Notes under the pieces: model-generated
Told to the model about the DNA's origin: nothing
Seen by the model: only the letters and a program-made list of their open reading frames with translations
Databases searched by the model: none
Source: Maritimibacter sp. REDSEA-S28_B5
GTDB taxonomy: Bacteria; Pseudomonadota; Alphaproteobacteria; Rhodobacterales; Rhodobacteraceae
Reading direction: 5' to 3'
Length of the DNA: 64,000 nucleotides
Assembly: GCA_001626765.1 (NCBI GenBank)
Contig: LUOO01000036.1
Location: forward strand, 1 to 64,000
Position numbers and translations under genes: made by a program
Part shown: positions 26,617 through 36,122 of the stretch, piece after piece
Layout of the letters: the number at the start of each line of letters is the position of its first letter
How positions within the stretch are numbered: the stretch's first letter is position 1

Positions 26617-27735
26617 CTAGATCCCAGTTCTAAAGCCAAGGGTTGCGGTCGGCGCGGGGTGTTCGAGCAGGATGTCGAGCGCGCGGGGTTCGGCCTCGAT
26701 CGGCCGGGTCCACAGCGCGTTGAACGACGATTGCAGGTCCGCGCCCTCGTGCAGCACAGCGTTCACGGTTTCGCAGATCGGCATGGGCACGCGAATGCGG
26801 CGGGCGAGGTCCACGACGGACCGCGCGTTCACCTCGCCTTCGACCACCACCGGCTTGCCGTCGAAACAGTCGCCGCGTGGGGTGCCTTGGCCAAGCTGGG
26901 TACCAAGGCTCATGTTGCGCGAGGTGGTGGAGGAACAGGTGAGCGTCAGGTCGCCCGCACCCGACAGGCCGGTGACGGTTTCGCGACGGCCACCCAATGC
27001 CTCGGCCAGCGATTTCATCTCGTCGATGCCACGGGTGATCAGCGCGGCGCGGGTGTTTTCGGCAAAGCCCGCACCCGACATCATGCCGCAGGCGATGGCG
27101 ATGACGTTCTTCACGGCGCCACCGACCTCGACCCCGATCAGATCGTCCGAGACATAGGGACGAAAGCCGCCCCCGGACATAGACAGCGCCAGCCGCGCGG
27201 CGGGGCTGGTCATCGGGTTCATCCGGTCGCGGTAGTGGAAGTTGAACGCCACGGTCGCCGCCGTCGGATGATCGAGCGCGGTTTCGCGGGCGAAGGTCGG
27301 GCCGGAAATGGCGCCGATGGGGTGGCCCGGCAGTTCTTCGGCGGCCACCTCGGACAGCAGGAGACCCGAGCCAAGCTCGATCCCCTTGGCGCAAAGGGCG
27401 AGCGGCACGCCCGCCTCGATATGGGGCGCAAGGGCCTGACACATCTCGCGCAGCGTCGAGGACGGCGTGACCAGCAGCACGGCATCCGCCCCCTTGAGCG
27501 CGGTGGCAAGGTCCGCGGTCGCGCGCATCGGCGGCAGGTCCACGCCGGGGAGGTAGTCGGGGTTGGTTTGCGTGGTGTCGATGGCGGCTGCAAGGTCTCC
27601 GCGCCGGGCCCAGATCGTTACGGACCGGCCCGCGCGCGCCGCGACACTGGCGAGGGCGGTACCCCAAGACCCGCCGCCGATCACGGCAATGCGGGAATAG
27701 GGCAGGGTGGACGTTCCCGTCACACTGTCTTTCAT
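26617..27735 (-). CDS. gpsA: NAD(P)H-dependent glycerol-3-phosphate dehydrogenase
   Basis: A 372-residue cytosolic enzyme that reduces dihydroxyacetone phosphate to glycerol 3-phosphate. The cofactor motif IAVIGGGSWGTALA starts near residue 16, and LALCAKGIELGSG, GPTFARE, the catalytic-lysine region GVEVGGAVKNVIAIACG and NTRAALITRGIDEM follow. It is some 30-40 residues longer than usual, with an insert near HYRDRMNPM and an extended C-terminus. I start at MKDSVTG; upstream in-frame codons are low-complexity read-through. It ends 6 bp before the HAD phosphatase gene, so it probably supplies the acceptor for GgpS. Confidence 0.88.
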   Translation of the reverse strand: MKDSVTGTSTLPYSRIAVIGGGSWGTALASVAARAGRSVTIWARRGDLAAAIDTTQTNPDYLPGVDLPPMRATADLATALKGADAVLLVTPSSTLREMCQALAPHIEAGVPLALCAKGIELGSGLLLSEVAAEELPGHPIGAISGPTFARETALDHPTAATVAFNFHYRDRMNPMTSPAARLALSMSGGGFRPYVSDDLIGVEVGGAVKNVIAIACGMMSGAGFAENTRAALITRGIDEMKSLAEALGGRRETVTGLSGAGDLTLTCSSTTSRNMSLGTQLGQGTPRGDCFDGKPVVVEGEVNARSVVDLARRIRVPMPICETVNAVLHEGADLQSSFNALWTRPIEAEPRALDILLEHPAPTATLGFRTGI

Positions 27736-28090
27736 ATCGGGCCAAAGCCCCTCTGGATTATCGTGGCTCAGCCGGTCACGGGCGGTTCCGGCCGAGGGGA
27801 CGCGGGGCGCAGGGTGCCCCGGCGTCCGCCATTCCTTGCCGCGCGTCCCCGTTCCGCCCGGGGTCTTTGGTCGCGGCCAAATGAGCGTAGGGCAAACGTA
27901 ATCCGTGAATGCCCGATGTCCATCGAACGCTGCGCTGCGGCACATGGTTCCGGAGCTTAGCCCCGGATCGAGGTGCTTTTGATGTACAATTGTGACCTGT
28001 GCCCAAGAATTGTGCAGATCAGACGTGTCGGGCAGGATTGCCAAAGCCCATCTGCCCTCGCAGGGTGGCGCGACCGATGGAGGATTTCGG
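27736..28090. other. 355-bp divergent spacer between gpsA and the ABM monooxygenase gene
   Basis: No credible gene. It must hold the promoters for the minus-strand gpsA-ggpS operon and the plus-strand operon leading to xylB. Two AATTGTG motifs at 27988-27994 and 28008-28014 are 20 bp apart in the only A+T-rich patch, which suggests a regulatory site. The monooxygenase ribosome site GGAGGA closes the region. Confidence 0.5.
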
Positions 28091-28378
28091 ATGTATGGAC
28101 TGATTGGCAAGATTATCGCGGCCGAGGGCAAGGGAGCGGAACTCGCCGCCATCCTCGGGCAAAACGCCGGGGCCACGATGCCCGGTTGCCGATCCTACGT
28201 GGTGGCGCCCGATGCAGGGAATCCGGACCACATCTGGATCACGGAAGTCTGGGACACTGCGGAAGCGCATAAGACGTCGCTGGGCCTGCCGTCGGTGCAG
28301 GCCGCGATCACGCGGGCGCGTCCGATCATCGCCGGGATGGAGCGGGTGGCCGAAACCGGGCCCGTTGCGGGCGTCTGA
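28091..28378 (+). CDS. ABM-domain putative quinol monooxygenase
   Basis: A 95-residue single-domain protein of the antibiotic-biosynthesis-monooxygenase fold (YgiN-like dimeric ferredoxin-type barrel): MYGLIGKIIAAEGKGAELAA at the start, 'MPGCRSYVV' and IWITEVWDTAEAH in the middle. The ATG sits 6 bases after GGAGGA. Members oxidise quinols or protect from reactive carbonyls, without cofactor. It lies 3 bp before the aldose epimerase gene, so they are coupled. Substrate unknown. Confidence 0.8.
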   Translation: MYGLIGKIIAAEGKGAELAAILGQNAGATMPGCRSYVVAPDAGNPDHIWITEVWDTAEAHKTSLGLPSVQAAITRARPIIAGMERVAETGPVAGV

Positions 28379-28381
28379 GCC

Positions 28382-29371
28382 ATGGCGCAGGTCGAACCCT
28401 TCGGCGCGCTGCCCGATGGCACGCCGGTCGAGCGGGTGCGCATCGCGGGCGGCGGGCTGACCGCCCATGTTCTGACCTATGGCGCGGTGGTGCAGGATCT
28501 GCGGCTCGTGGGAGTCGCTCATCCGCTCGTGCTCGGGTCCGGGGAGCTTGCGGCCTATCTCGGTCCGATGACGTGGTTCGGGGCGATCGTTGGACGGTTC
28601 GCCAACCGGATCGCGGGCGGGCGGCTGACCATCGACGGACAAACCCACGCGCTTGACCGTAACGAGGCCGATGCGACCTGTCTGCACGGCGGTGCCGAAG
28701 GTGCAGGGCGGCGGGTCTGGCGCATCGAGGCACTGACCGACAGCCGTGTGGTGCTGGGGTTGACCGATCCCGACGGGCACATGGGCTTTCCGGGCAACGT
28801 CGAAGTTCGTGCCGTGATCGACCTGCCGGGCGAGGGGGCGCTGTCCTTCGACATCACGGCCACGACCGACGCGCCGACGGCGGTGAGCCTTGCGCATCAC
28901 GGGTATTTCAACCTCGACGATACGGCGGATATCCTCGGCCATACCCTGCGGATCGACGCCGACAGTTTTACGCCCGTCGACCGGCAGCTCATCCCGACCG
29001 GGGTGAGCCCGGTCGAGGCGACCCCCTTTGATTTCCGCTCCGAACGGCCCGTGGCCCCCGGTGGCTTTGATCACAATTTCTGTTTGTCCGGCGAGGCACG
29101 GCCCTTGCGCGAAGTCGCCCGGCTGACCGGCACCACCGGCGTCACCATGGGGATCGAGACGAACGCGCCGGGGCTTCAGGTCTATGACGGCGGCCATATC
29201 GCGGACCTTCCGGGGCTGGGCGGGCGGGTGCATGGCCCCCACGCGGGCATCGCGCTCGAAACGCAGGTCTGGCCGGATGCCCCCAATCAGCCGGGCTTTC
29301 CCCGCTGGCGGCTCGATCCCGGCGAAACTTACCGCCACCAAGTGATCTACCGCTTTCAACGCGCACGTTGA
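28382..29371 (+). CDS. Aldose 1-epimerase
   Basis: A 329-residue mutarotase that interconverts alpha and beta anomers of a sugar. The family motifs are GRFANRIAGGRLTIDG near residue 70, CLHGGAEGAGRRVW near 100, the catalytic His in SLAHHGYFNLDD near 177 and the catalytic Glu in ALETQVWPDAPNQ near 305. Together with xylulokinase 73 bp downstream and the xylose-type importer upstream it fits pentose use. Confidence 0.9.
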   Translation: MAQVEPFGALPDGTPVERVRIAGGGLTAHVLTYGAVVQDLRLVGVAHPLVLGSGELAAYLGPMTWFGAIVGRFANRIAGGRLTIDGQTHALDRNEADATCLHGGAEGAGRRVWRIEALTDSRVVLGLTDPDGHMGFPGNVEVRAVIDLPGEGALSFDITATTDAPTAVSLAHHGYFNLDDTADILGHTLRIDADSFTPVDRQLIPTGVSPVEATPFDFRSERPVAPGGFDHNFCLSGEARPLREVARLTGTTGVTMGIETNAPGLQVYDGGHIADLPGLGGRVHGPHAGIALETQVWPDAPNQPGFPRWRLDPGETYRHQVIYRFQRAR

Positions 29372-29444
29372 CTCGCTCTGTTAGCGCCAATAATTTGGCG
29401 ACTGAAATAAATGCCCGGAGGAGAAGCGGGCAGAGGGAGGATGG

Positions 29445-30908
29445 ATGTATCTGGGTCTCGATCTGGGAACCTCGGGGTTGCGCGCGATCCTGACGGATGG
29501 CGACGGCTCCGTCGTCGGCGTGGCCGAGGCGCATTATCCGAACCCCCATCCCCATCGCGGCTGGTCCGAACAGGACCCGGCGGATTGGGTCTCGGCCTGC
29601 GAGACATGCGTGGCCGAGTTGCGCGCGTCCTATGGCGCGGCTTTTGCGGAGCTGAAAGGGATCGGCCTGTCCGGCCAGATGCACGGGGCCACCCTGATTG
29701 ACGCGTCGGACAAGGTGCTCCGGCCCGCGATCCTGTGGAACGACACGCGGTCGGCGGAGGAGGCGGCGGCGTTTGACGCAAACCTGCTCCTGCGCGACGT
29801 GTCGGCCAACATCGTCTTCCCCGGCTTCACGGCGCCGAAACTCGCCTGGGTGGCCAAGCACGAGCCGGAAGTCTTTGCCAAGGTCGCCAAGGTGCTCCTG
29901 CCCAAGGATTACCTGCGGCTCTGGCTGACCGGCGACCATATATCCGACATGTCCGATGCCGCCGGGACCACGTGGCTCGATGTCGGCAAACGCGACTGGT
30001 CGGAGGACGCATTGGCCGCAACGGGCATGCGCCGCGACCAGATGCCGGAGCTTGTCGAAGGCTCGGCGCCGGGCGGGACGCTGCGCGCGGCCCTCGTGGC
30101 GGACTGGGGCATAAGCGGTCCCGTGGTGGTCGCGGGCGGCGGTGGCGACAACGCGGCGGCGGCCTGTGGGGCGGGGTGTTTCGCGGAGGGCATGGGGTTC
30201 GTGTCGCTGGGCACCTCGGGCGTGCTGCTCGCTGCGCGTGACAGTTTCGCCCCCGCGCCCGAAAGCGCCGTTCATACCTTCTGCCATGCCGTGCCCGACC
30301 GCTGGTACCAGATGGGGGTGATCCTCTCGGCCACCGACAGCCTCAACTGGCTCGCCCGCGCGGTGAACTCGGAACCCGGCAAGCTCGCGCAGGCGCTGCC
30401 GGATCATGCGAGCGGCCCCGGCGACCTCCTGTTCCTGCCGTATCTGTCAGGCGAGCGGACGCCGCACAACTCGGCCAAGCTGCGCGGGGCCTTTGTCGGG
30501 CTCGACGTCGCCCAAGGCACCGAAGCATTGACCCAAGCGGTAATGGAGGGCGTGGCCTATGCCCTGCGTGACAGCTGGGAGGCGTTGAAATCCACCGGCG
30601 CGACGCTGGACAGCGTGCTGGCGGTGGGCGGCGGGGCGCGCTCGCGGCTGTGGTTAGAGACCATCGCCTCCACCCTCAACCTGCCCCTGTCGCTGCCCGC
30701 GAGCGGCGAGTTCGGCGCGGCGCTGGGCGCGGCGAGGCTCGCTATCTGTGCCGATACGGGCGCGGACCCGGCGACGGTGATGACCGCGCCTGAGGTGGCC
30801 GAGGTGATCGCGCCGAACCCGGATCATGTGGCGGCCTATGAGGCCGGATATCAACGATATGCCGCACTCTACCCGGCGCTCGCGGCAGATGCGGAGCGGA
30901 CAGCATGA
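29445..30908 (+). CDS. xylB: Xylulokinase
   Basis: A 487-residue FGGY sugar kinase that phosphorylates D-xylulose to xylulose 5-phosphate. Signature regions are LGLDLGTSGLRA at the start, IGLSGQMHGATL near residue 75, WNDTRSAEEA near 100, GGGGDNAAAACGAG near 232 and FLPYLSGERTPHN near 333. The ATG follows GAGGGAGGATGG. No xylose isomerase gene accompanies it in the window. It overlaps the next gene by 4 bp (ATGA). Confidence 0.92.
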   Translation: MYLGLDLGTSGLRAILTDGDGSVVGVAEAHYPNPHPHRGWSEQDPADWVSACETCVAELRASYGAAFAELKGIGLSGQMHGATLIDASDKVLRPAILWNDTRSAEEAAAFDANLLLRDVSANIVFPGFTAPKLAWVAKHEPEVFAKVAKVLLPKDYLRLWLTGDHISDMSDAAGTTWLDVGKRDWSEDALAATGMRRDQMPELVEGSAPGGTLRAALVADWGISGPVVVAGGGGDNAAAACGAGCFAEGMGFVSLGTSGVLLAARDSFAPAPESAVHTFCHAVPDRWYQMGVILSATDSLNWLARAVNSEPGKLAQALPDHASGPGDLLFLPYLSGERTPHNSAKLRGAFVGLDVAQGTEALTQAVMEGVAYALRDSWEALKSTGATLDSVLAVGGGARSRLWLETIASTLNLPLSLPASGEFGAALGAARLAICADTGADPATVMTAPEVAEVIAPNPDHVAAYEAGYQRYAALYPALAADAERTA

Positions 30909-32212
30909 CACGGTTCTGGATCGGTTTCCTCCTTCTCCCGGTGGCGGCAAACGCGGCAGAGGATGTGCCGTTCCGCCCCGACCTTGGCCCCGAGCCGGTC
31001 TTTGTCACCACGGACATGGCCCGCGTCGAACTGGGGCAGAAGCTCTTTTACGACCCGATCCTCTCGGGCAACCGCAACATCGCCTGTTCCACCTGCCACC
31101 ATCCGCGTCTGGGCACCGGCGACGGTGTATCGCTGTCCATCGGCGAGGGTGGCACGATGATGGGGCCGGAGCGGCACATGGGGGCCGAGAACCGGCCAGA
31201 GCAGCGCATCCCGCGCAACGCACCGGGGCTTTGGAATCTTGGTGCCGAGGAGTTCACCGTGATGTTCCACGACGGACGGCTCGAGGCTGACCCGGACGAG
31301 CCCAACGGCATCCGCACGCCCCTGGGGGCCGAAATGGTCGCGGGCTTCGATAGCGTCCTGTCCGCGCAGTCCATGTTCCCGGTGCTGTCGGGCGACGAAA
31401 TGGCCGGGCATTATTCCGAGAACGAGGTGAGCGAGGCCGTGCGCCTTGGTTTCCTTGCCTCGGAAGGTGGTGCCTGGGATCGGCTCGCTGCCCGCGTTGC
31501 CGCGGTGCCGGAGTATGCGGCGGCCTTCGAGGCCGTGGCACCCGGCCAGCCGATCACCTTCCCCGAGATTTCCAATGTGGTCGCCGATTTCATCCGCTTC
31601 GAATGGCGGGCAACGGACTCGCTTTTCGACCAGATGTTGCGCGGCGAGGCCACGCTGCCGCCCGAGGCGCAGCGGGGCATGGAGCTTTTCTACGGCGAGG
31701 CGGGCTGCGCGTCCTGTCATTCCGGATGGTTCCAGACCGACCACGATTTCCACGCCATCGGTATGCCGCAGTTCGGCCCCGGCAAGGCGGCGCGCTTTGA
31801 AAACCACCACCGCGACGAGGGCCGGATGCGTGTCACGGGCGACCCGGCGGATGCCTATGCCTTCCGCACCCCGTCCCTACGCAACGTGACGCTCACCGCG
31901 CCCTATGGCCACAACGGGGCCTATCCGACGCTGGAGGGTGTCGTCCGTCAGCACCTCGATCCAGTCGGGGCGCTAAAGGCCTATGTGCTGGAAACCGCCG
32001 CGCTCCCGGCCTTCGATAAGGCCGACGATACATGGGTCATCGCGAACCCGGCCGAGGTCGATCTGATCGCGGCGGCGAGCGATCTGACGCCCAATCCCCT
32101 ACCGGACGAGGACGTGGCCGCGCTGGTCGCCTTCCTCGAAACCCTTACCGACAAGGCTGAACGTCTGGGCGTGCCCGACAGCGTGCCGTCGGGACTGCCG
32201 GTCGACCGCTAG
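30905..32212 (+). CDS. Dihaem cytochrome c peroxidase / MauG family protein
   Basis: A 435-residue periplasmic protein with a signal peptide (residues 1-18, cleavage after ANA). Two haem c sites are visible: CSTCHH near residue 61 and CASCHS near 270. The sequence 'ELGQKLFYDPILSGNRNIAC' is typical of the MauG/CCP family, which reduces peroxide or oxidises protein residues using electrons from small cytochromes. Its ATGA overlap with xylB shows cotranscription, an unexpected partner for a cytosolic sugar kinase. Confidence 0.87.
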   Translation: MTRFWIGFLLLPVAANAAEDVPFRPDLGPEPVFVTTDMARVELGQKLFYDPILSGNRNIACSTCHHPRLGTGDGVSLSIGEGGTMMGPERHMGAENRPEQRIPRNAPGLWNLGAEEFTVMFHDGRLEADPDEPNGIRTPLGAEMVAGFDSVLSAQSMFPVLSGDEMAGHYSENEVSEAVRLGFLASEGGAWDRLAARVAAVPEYAAAFEAVAPGQPITFPEISNVVADFIRFEWRATDSLFDQMLRGEATLPPEAQRGMELFYGEAGCASCHSGWFQTDHDFHAIGMPQFGPGKAARFENHHRDEGRMRVTGDPADAYAFRTPSLRNVTLTAPYGHNGAYPTLEGVVRQHLDPVGALKAYVLETAALPAFDKADDTWVIANPAEVDLIAAASDLTPNPLPDEDVAALVAFLETLTDKAERLGVPDSVPSGLPVDR

Positions 32213-32216
32213 GCGC

Positions 32217-33617
32217 TTATCCCAGCCGTTCCCGCCACGCCGCGATCTGTTCGCGGACCCGGACGGGGGCGGTGCCGCCATAGCTCATCCGCGACGCGAC
32301 CGAGGCATCGACGGTCAGCACGTCATAGACGCCCTCGGTGATGTCGGCGTGGACGCTTTGCATGTCGTCGAGCGACAGGTCGGGCAGGTCGCAGCCCTGT
32401 TTCTCCGCCATCCCGACCAGCGCCCCCGTGACATGGTGCGCATCGCGGAACGGCAGACCAAGCTCGCGCACCAGCCAATCGGCAAGGTCCGTGGCGGTCG
32501 AAAACCCCGAAGACGCGGCAGCGGCCAGCGCGTCCTTGTTCGCGGTCAGGTCACTGACCATCCCGGTCATGGCCGCAAGCGACAGCATCAGGTTGTCGGC
32601 GGCGTCAAAGAACTGTTCCTTGTCCTCCTGCATGTCCTTGGAATAGGCCAGCGGCAGGCCCTTCATGATCGTGAAGAGCGCCACCATCGACCCCATGATC
32701 CGCCCGATCTTGGCCCGGATGAGTTCCGCCGCATCGGGGTTCTTCTTCTGCGGCATGATCGACGAACCGGTCGAGAAGCGGTCCGACAGCGTGACGAAAC
32801 GGAACTGGGCCGAGGACCAGATGACAAGCTCTTCGGAAAACCGGCTCAGGTGCAGGGCGCAGATCGTGGCGTTCGAGAGAAACTCCAGCGCGTGATCGCG
32901 GTCCGACACGGCGTCCAGTGAATTTGCCATGGGACGGTCGAACCCCAGCGCCTCCGCCGTCATGTGGCGATCCGTCGGGAACCCGGTGCCGGCGAGTGCG
33001 GCGGCGCCGAGTGGCGACTCGTTCATCCGCACGCGGGCGTCCTGAAACCGCGACTTGTCCCGCGCGAACATTTCGACATAGGCCATCATGTGATGACCCC
33101 AGGTGACCGGCTGCGCGGTCTGCAGGTGCGTGAACCCCGGCATGACCCAATCCGCGCCCGCTTCGGCCTGATCCAGAAACGCCCGGATCAGCGCATCCAG
33201 CCCCTCGATTGCCGCATCTACCTGATCGCGGACCCAGAGGCGGAAGTCCGTCGCCACCTGATCGTTTCGCGACCGCGCGGTGTGCAGCCGCCCCGCAGGC
33301 TCGCCGATGATCTCTTTCAGCCGCGCTTCCACGTTCATGTGGATGTCCTCGAGCGCGGTGGAATAGACGAACGTCCCGGTCTCGATCTCTGACAGAACCG
33401 TGAGGAGGCCTTCCCGGATCGCTTCGGCATCCTTATCAGTGATGATGCCCTGCGCCGCGAGCATCGACGCATGGGCGCGCGAACCGGTGATGTCCTGCCG
33501 GGCCATGCGCTTGTCGAACCCGATGGAGGCATTGATCGCCTCCATGATCGCATCGGGACCCGCGGCAAAGCGCCCGCCCCACATGGTATTCGCCGAATTT
33601 TTGGTGTCGTTTGTCAT
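32217..33617 (-). CDS. argH: Argininosuccinate lyase
   Basis: A 466-residue cytosolic enzyme that splits argininosuccinate into arginine and fumarate, the last step of arginine synthesis. The fumarase/lyase signature [12 protein letters not shown] lies near residue 280, preceded by '[19 protein letters not shown]' near 112 and [18 protein letters not shown] near 157. Start [17 protein letters not shown] gives the usual length. It is divergent from the TlpA-like gene with only 22 bp between starts. Confidence 0.97.
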   Translation of the reverse strand: MTNDTKNSANTMWGGRFAAGPDAIMEAINASIGFDKRMARQDITGSRAHASMLAAQGIITDKDAEAIREGLLTVLSEIETGTFVYSTALEDIHMNVEARLKEIIGEPAGRLHTARSRNDQVATDFRLWVRDQVDAAIEGLDALIRAFLDQAEAGADWVMPGFTHLQTAQPVTWGHHMMAYVEMFARDKSRFQDARVRMNESPLGAAALAGTGFPTDRHMTAEALGFDRPMANSLDAVSDRDHALEFLSNATICALHLSRFSEELVIWSSAQFRFVTLSDRFSTGSSIMPQKKNPDAAELIRAKIGRIMGSMVALFTIMKGLPLAYSKDMQEDKEQFFDAADNLMLSLAAMTGMVSDLTANKDALAAAASSGFSTATDLADWLVRELGLPFRDAHHVTGALVGMAEKQGCDLPDLSLDDMQSVHADITEGVYDVLTVDASVASRMSYGGTAPVRVREQIAAWRERLG

Positions 33618-33639
33618 GGCACGGACCTGGGAGAACTGG

Positions 33640-34212
33640 ATGAACTATCGCACGGCTCTATACGCGGCCCTCCTCATGGGTGCAAACGCGGTGTTCGGCA
33701 GCAGTGCGTTGGCCGATACGGCGTCGCTCGAGGCGCTGCGCGAGGGGAGCCTGACGAAGCTCATGTTCCACGGCGACCCCAAACCGGTGAGCGAGGCGGT
33801 CTTTACCGACGAGGCGGGCGGCGAGGTGTCGCTCGCTGACTATCGCGGCAAGGTCGTGGTGCTCAACTTCTGGGCCACGTGGTGCGCGCCCTGCCGCCAC
33901 GAAATGCCGATGCTCGATGCATTGCAGGCCGAGTTCGGCGGCGACGACTTTGCCGTGGTCACGGTCGCCACGGGTCGCAACAAGCCGATGGCGGTCGAGA
34001 AGTTCTTCGACGAGGTGGGGGTGACGAACCTCCCCAAACTCTATGACCCCAAAAAGGCGCTCGCCGCCGAGATGGGCGTCATGGGTTTGCCGGTGACGGT
34101 GCTTCTGGACCGCAACGGGAACGAGGTCGCCCGGATGATGGGCGACGCCGACTGGTCGTCGGAAAGCGCCAAGGCGATCGTGGCGGCGATGATCGCGGAG
34201 CCTGCAAGCTAG
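33640..34212 (+). CDS. TlpA/ResA-like thiol:disulfide oxidoreductase
   Basis: A 190-residue periplasmic thioredoxin-fold protein: signal peptide (residues 1-21, cleavage after SALA), then a redoxin domain with the active site [13 protein letters not shown] near residue 75 and a cis-proline in GLPVTVLLD near 150. Family members keep cysteines reduced for cytochrome c maturation. I chose the ATG preceded by GGGAGA because it puts the signal peptide at the N-terminus; an ATG 24 bp upstream overlaps the argH start codon. Pairing of argH and tlpA in divergence is common in Rhodobacterales. Confidence 0.88.
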   Translation: MNYRTALYAALLMGANAVFGSSALADTASLEALREGSLTKLMFHGDPKPVSEAVFTDEAGGEVSLADYRGKVVVLNFWATWCAPCRHEMPMLDALQAEFGGDDFAVVTVATGRNKPMAVEKFFDEVGVTNLPKLYDPKKALAAEMGVMGLPVTVLLDRNGNEVARMMGDADWSSESAKAIVAAMIAEPAS

Positions 34213-34278
34213 GGCGCGAGCGAGAGGGGCCGCTTTTCGATCTAGGCGGGCAATCGACCCTGCGCTATTCAAGCGCGC

Positions 34279-34674
34279 ATGACGCGTGTGCTGTCCCTGT
34301 CCTGTCTTCTGTGCCGCTGGGTGATCCTTGCGGCACTGATGCTTGGTGGGATGATGCCTGCCTCCGTCATGCCGCATCTGGCCGATGACGGCACGATGAC
34401 GGTCGTGATCTGTTCCGGCGACGGTCCGCTCGAGTTGCGGCTGGATGCCGAGACGGGCGAGCCGGTCGGGGATGACGGGGGCGACGAGCGTCGGGCGTCC
34501 CCAGGCTGCCATCTGAACGGGCTTCGCGACGCCGGGGTTTTTGCCAGCACTGTCGAGATTCCTGTGACCGTGGTTGCCGCGCGGCCCCTGCGTGAGGTGG
34601 CCATCGCGATATTAACGCATCACGCGCTGCCCTATCCGCGCCCGCTGATCCGTGCGCCGCCTTCGGCTGTCTGA
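34279..34674 (+). CDS. DUF2946-like exported protein
   Basis: A 131-residue protein with an N-terminal hydrophobic segment (VILAALMLGGMMPASV) and a small mature domain that has paired cysteines (VVICSGDG, SPGCHL) and a histidine-bearing tail. Size, the CxxG pattern and the PepSY membrane protein gene that follows by 41 bp resemble DUF2946 proteins linked to copper or iron handling. The family call is tentative. Confidence 0.55.
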   Translation: MTRVLSLSCLLCRWVILAALMLGGMMPASVMPHLADDGTMTVVICSGDGPLELRLDAETGEPVGDDGGDERRASPGCHLNGLRDAGVFASTVEIPVTVVAARPLREVAIAILTHHALPYPRPLIRAPPSAV

Positions 34675-34715
34675 CTCACGCCAATCAACCATCAGACAGT
34701 CAAAGGAGGTTCGTC

Positions 34716-36110
34716 ATGACGACGACCGACACCATCGGCGTGGCACCGCGTGTGCGCGCCAACCGTTTCTATTTCACCGCATGGCGCTGGCACTTCTGGG
34801 CCGGGCTATACGTCGTGCCCTTTCTTGTCATGCTGGCCACGACAGGGCTTCTTATGCTCTGGGTCAGCGCGATGACCGAAATCAACGGCGAACGCGGACG
34901 CGTCGCCGTGGGCAATGACCTGCTTGCCGTGTCCCAACTGACCCAAGCCGCCGAAGCCGCCGTGCCGGATGGCGCCGCGGGACAGTATATCGCGCCGATG
35001 GGCGTGGACCGCGTCGCTGTGTTCCGGATCGACGCGGCCGAGGGGTCGCAGACGGTGGTCGTGAATCCCTATACCGGCGACGTGCTGGACGTGTTTCCTT
35101 GGGACGCCGGGCTTTATAATCTGGCCAACAATATCCACGGCACGCTCCTGATCGGGGACGTTGGCGACAGGCTGATCGAAGTCGCCGCCTCGCTCGGTCT
35201 TCTTCTCGTGGCGAGCGGACTTTATCTGCATTGGCCCCGCAACGGCAGCGGCCTGCGCCAGATGCTCGTGCCATCCTTTGCCAGCAAAGGGCGCGGGCTG
35301 TGGAAGTCGCTGCACGGCGTTCTTGGCACATGGATGTCGCTCGTCCTCGTCGCATTCCTGATTTCTGGACTGAGCTGGGCCGGGATCTGGGGCGGCAAGA
35401 TGGTGCAGGCGTGGAACACCTTTCCGGCCGAAAAATGGGGCGCGCCGGTGTCGGACGAAACGCATGCCTCGATGAACCATGGCGCAGCGGACGAGGTGCC
35501 TTGGACGCTCGAACAAACGCCGATGCCGCTTTCGGGATCGCAGGTCGGCAAGGATGCGGTGGCCATGCCTGTGACGGTAGACGGTGTCGCTGACTACGCC
35601 CGGTCGCTCGGGCTGCCGGGTCGGTTTCAGATCAGCTATCCTGCGGACGGTACCGGGGTCTGGAGCATCAGTCATGACAGCATGTCGAACGACGGGCACG
35701 ATCCGGCGGCTGACCGGACGCTGCATATCGACCAGTATACCGGCCGTGTTCTGGCCGACGTCGCCTATGCCGACTATTCGCCCTACGCCAAGATGATGGC
35801 CTGGGGTATCGCCTTTCACGAGGGTGATCTCGGAAACTGGAACCTTGCGCTTAACACGCTGTTCTGTCTGTCGATGATCTTCATCCCGCTGTCGGGCATC
35901 GTGATGTGGTGGAAACGTCGCCCCGAGCGGTCGCGCCGGGTCGCGGCCCCGCCGCGGGCGGGCGACGGGCGGTTCTGGATCGGGGGCGCGGTCGTCATGG
36001 CGGCGCTGGCGCTCGCCTTCCCCATGGCCGCCCTGGCCATCGTGATCGTCGCCGTCATTGATTTCGCGATCATCCAGCGGATACCGGCGCTCAAGCGCAG
36101 CTTGTCCTGA
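34716..36110 (+). CDS. PepSY-associated transmembrane protein
   Basis: A 464-residue inner-membrane protein with an N-terminal helix (FWAGLYVVPFLVMLATTGLL), a periplasmic PepSY-type region, a second helix near residue 160 ('SLGLLLVASGLYLHWPR'), another near 205 (LHGVLGTWMSLVLVAFLISG) and a C-terminal pair. The LHWPR and K-x-LHG motifs are characteristic of PepSY_TM proteins, which often act as ferric-siderophore or metal reductase-like partners. Start follows AAAGGAGG. A hairpin follows the stop. Confidence 0.85.
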   Translation: MTTTDTIGVAPRVRANRFYFTAWRWHFWAGLYVVPFLVMLATTGLLMLWVSAMTEINGERGRVAVGNDLLAVSQLTQAAEAAVPDGAAGQYIAPMGVDRVAVFRIDAAEGSQTVVVNPYTGDVLDVFPWDAGLYNLANNIHGTLLIGDVGDRLIEVAASLGLLLVASGLYLHWPRNGSGLRQMLVPSFASKGRGLWKSLHGVLGTWMSLVLVAFLISGLSWAGIWGGKMVQAWNTFPAEKWGAPVSDETHASMNHGAADEVPWTLEQTPMPLSGSQVGKDAVAMPVTVDGVADYARSLGLPGRFQISYPADGTGVWSISHDSMSNDGHDPAADRTLHIDQYTGRVLADVAYADYSPYAKMMAWGIAFHEGDLGNWNLALNTLFCLSMIFIPLSGIVMWWKRRPERSRRVAAPPRAGDGRFWIGGAVVMAALALAFPMAALAIVIVAVIDFAIIQRIPALKRSLS

Positions 36111-36122
36111 GGCTACAAGAAA

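Noticed and set aside
26617-28176. A 519-codon reading of gpsA with a 147-residue N-terminal extension
   Set aside because: The extension is low-complexity and the family start (cofactor motif near residue 16) is reached from the ATG at 27735.
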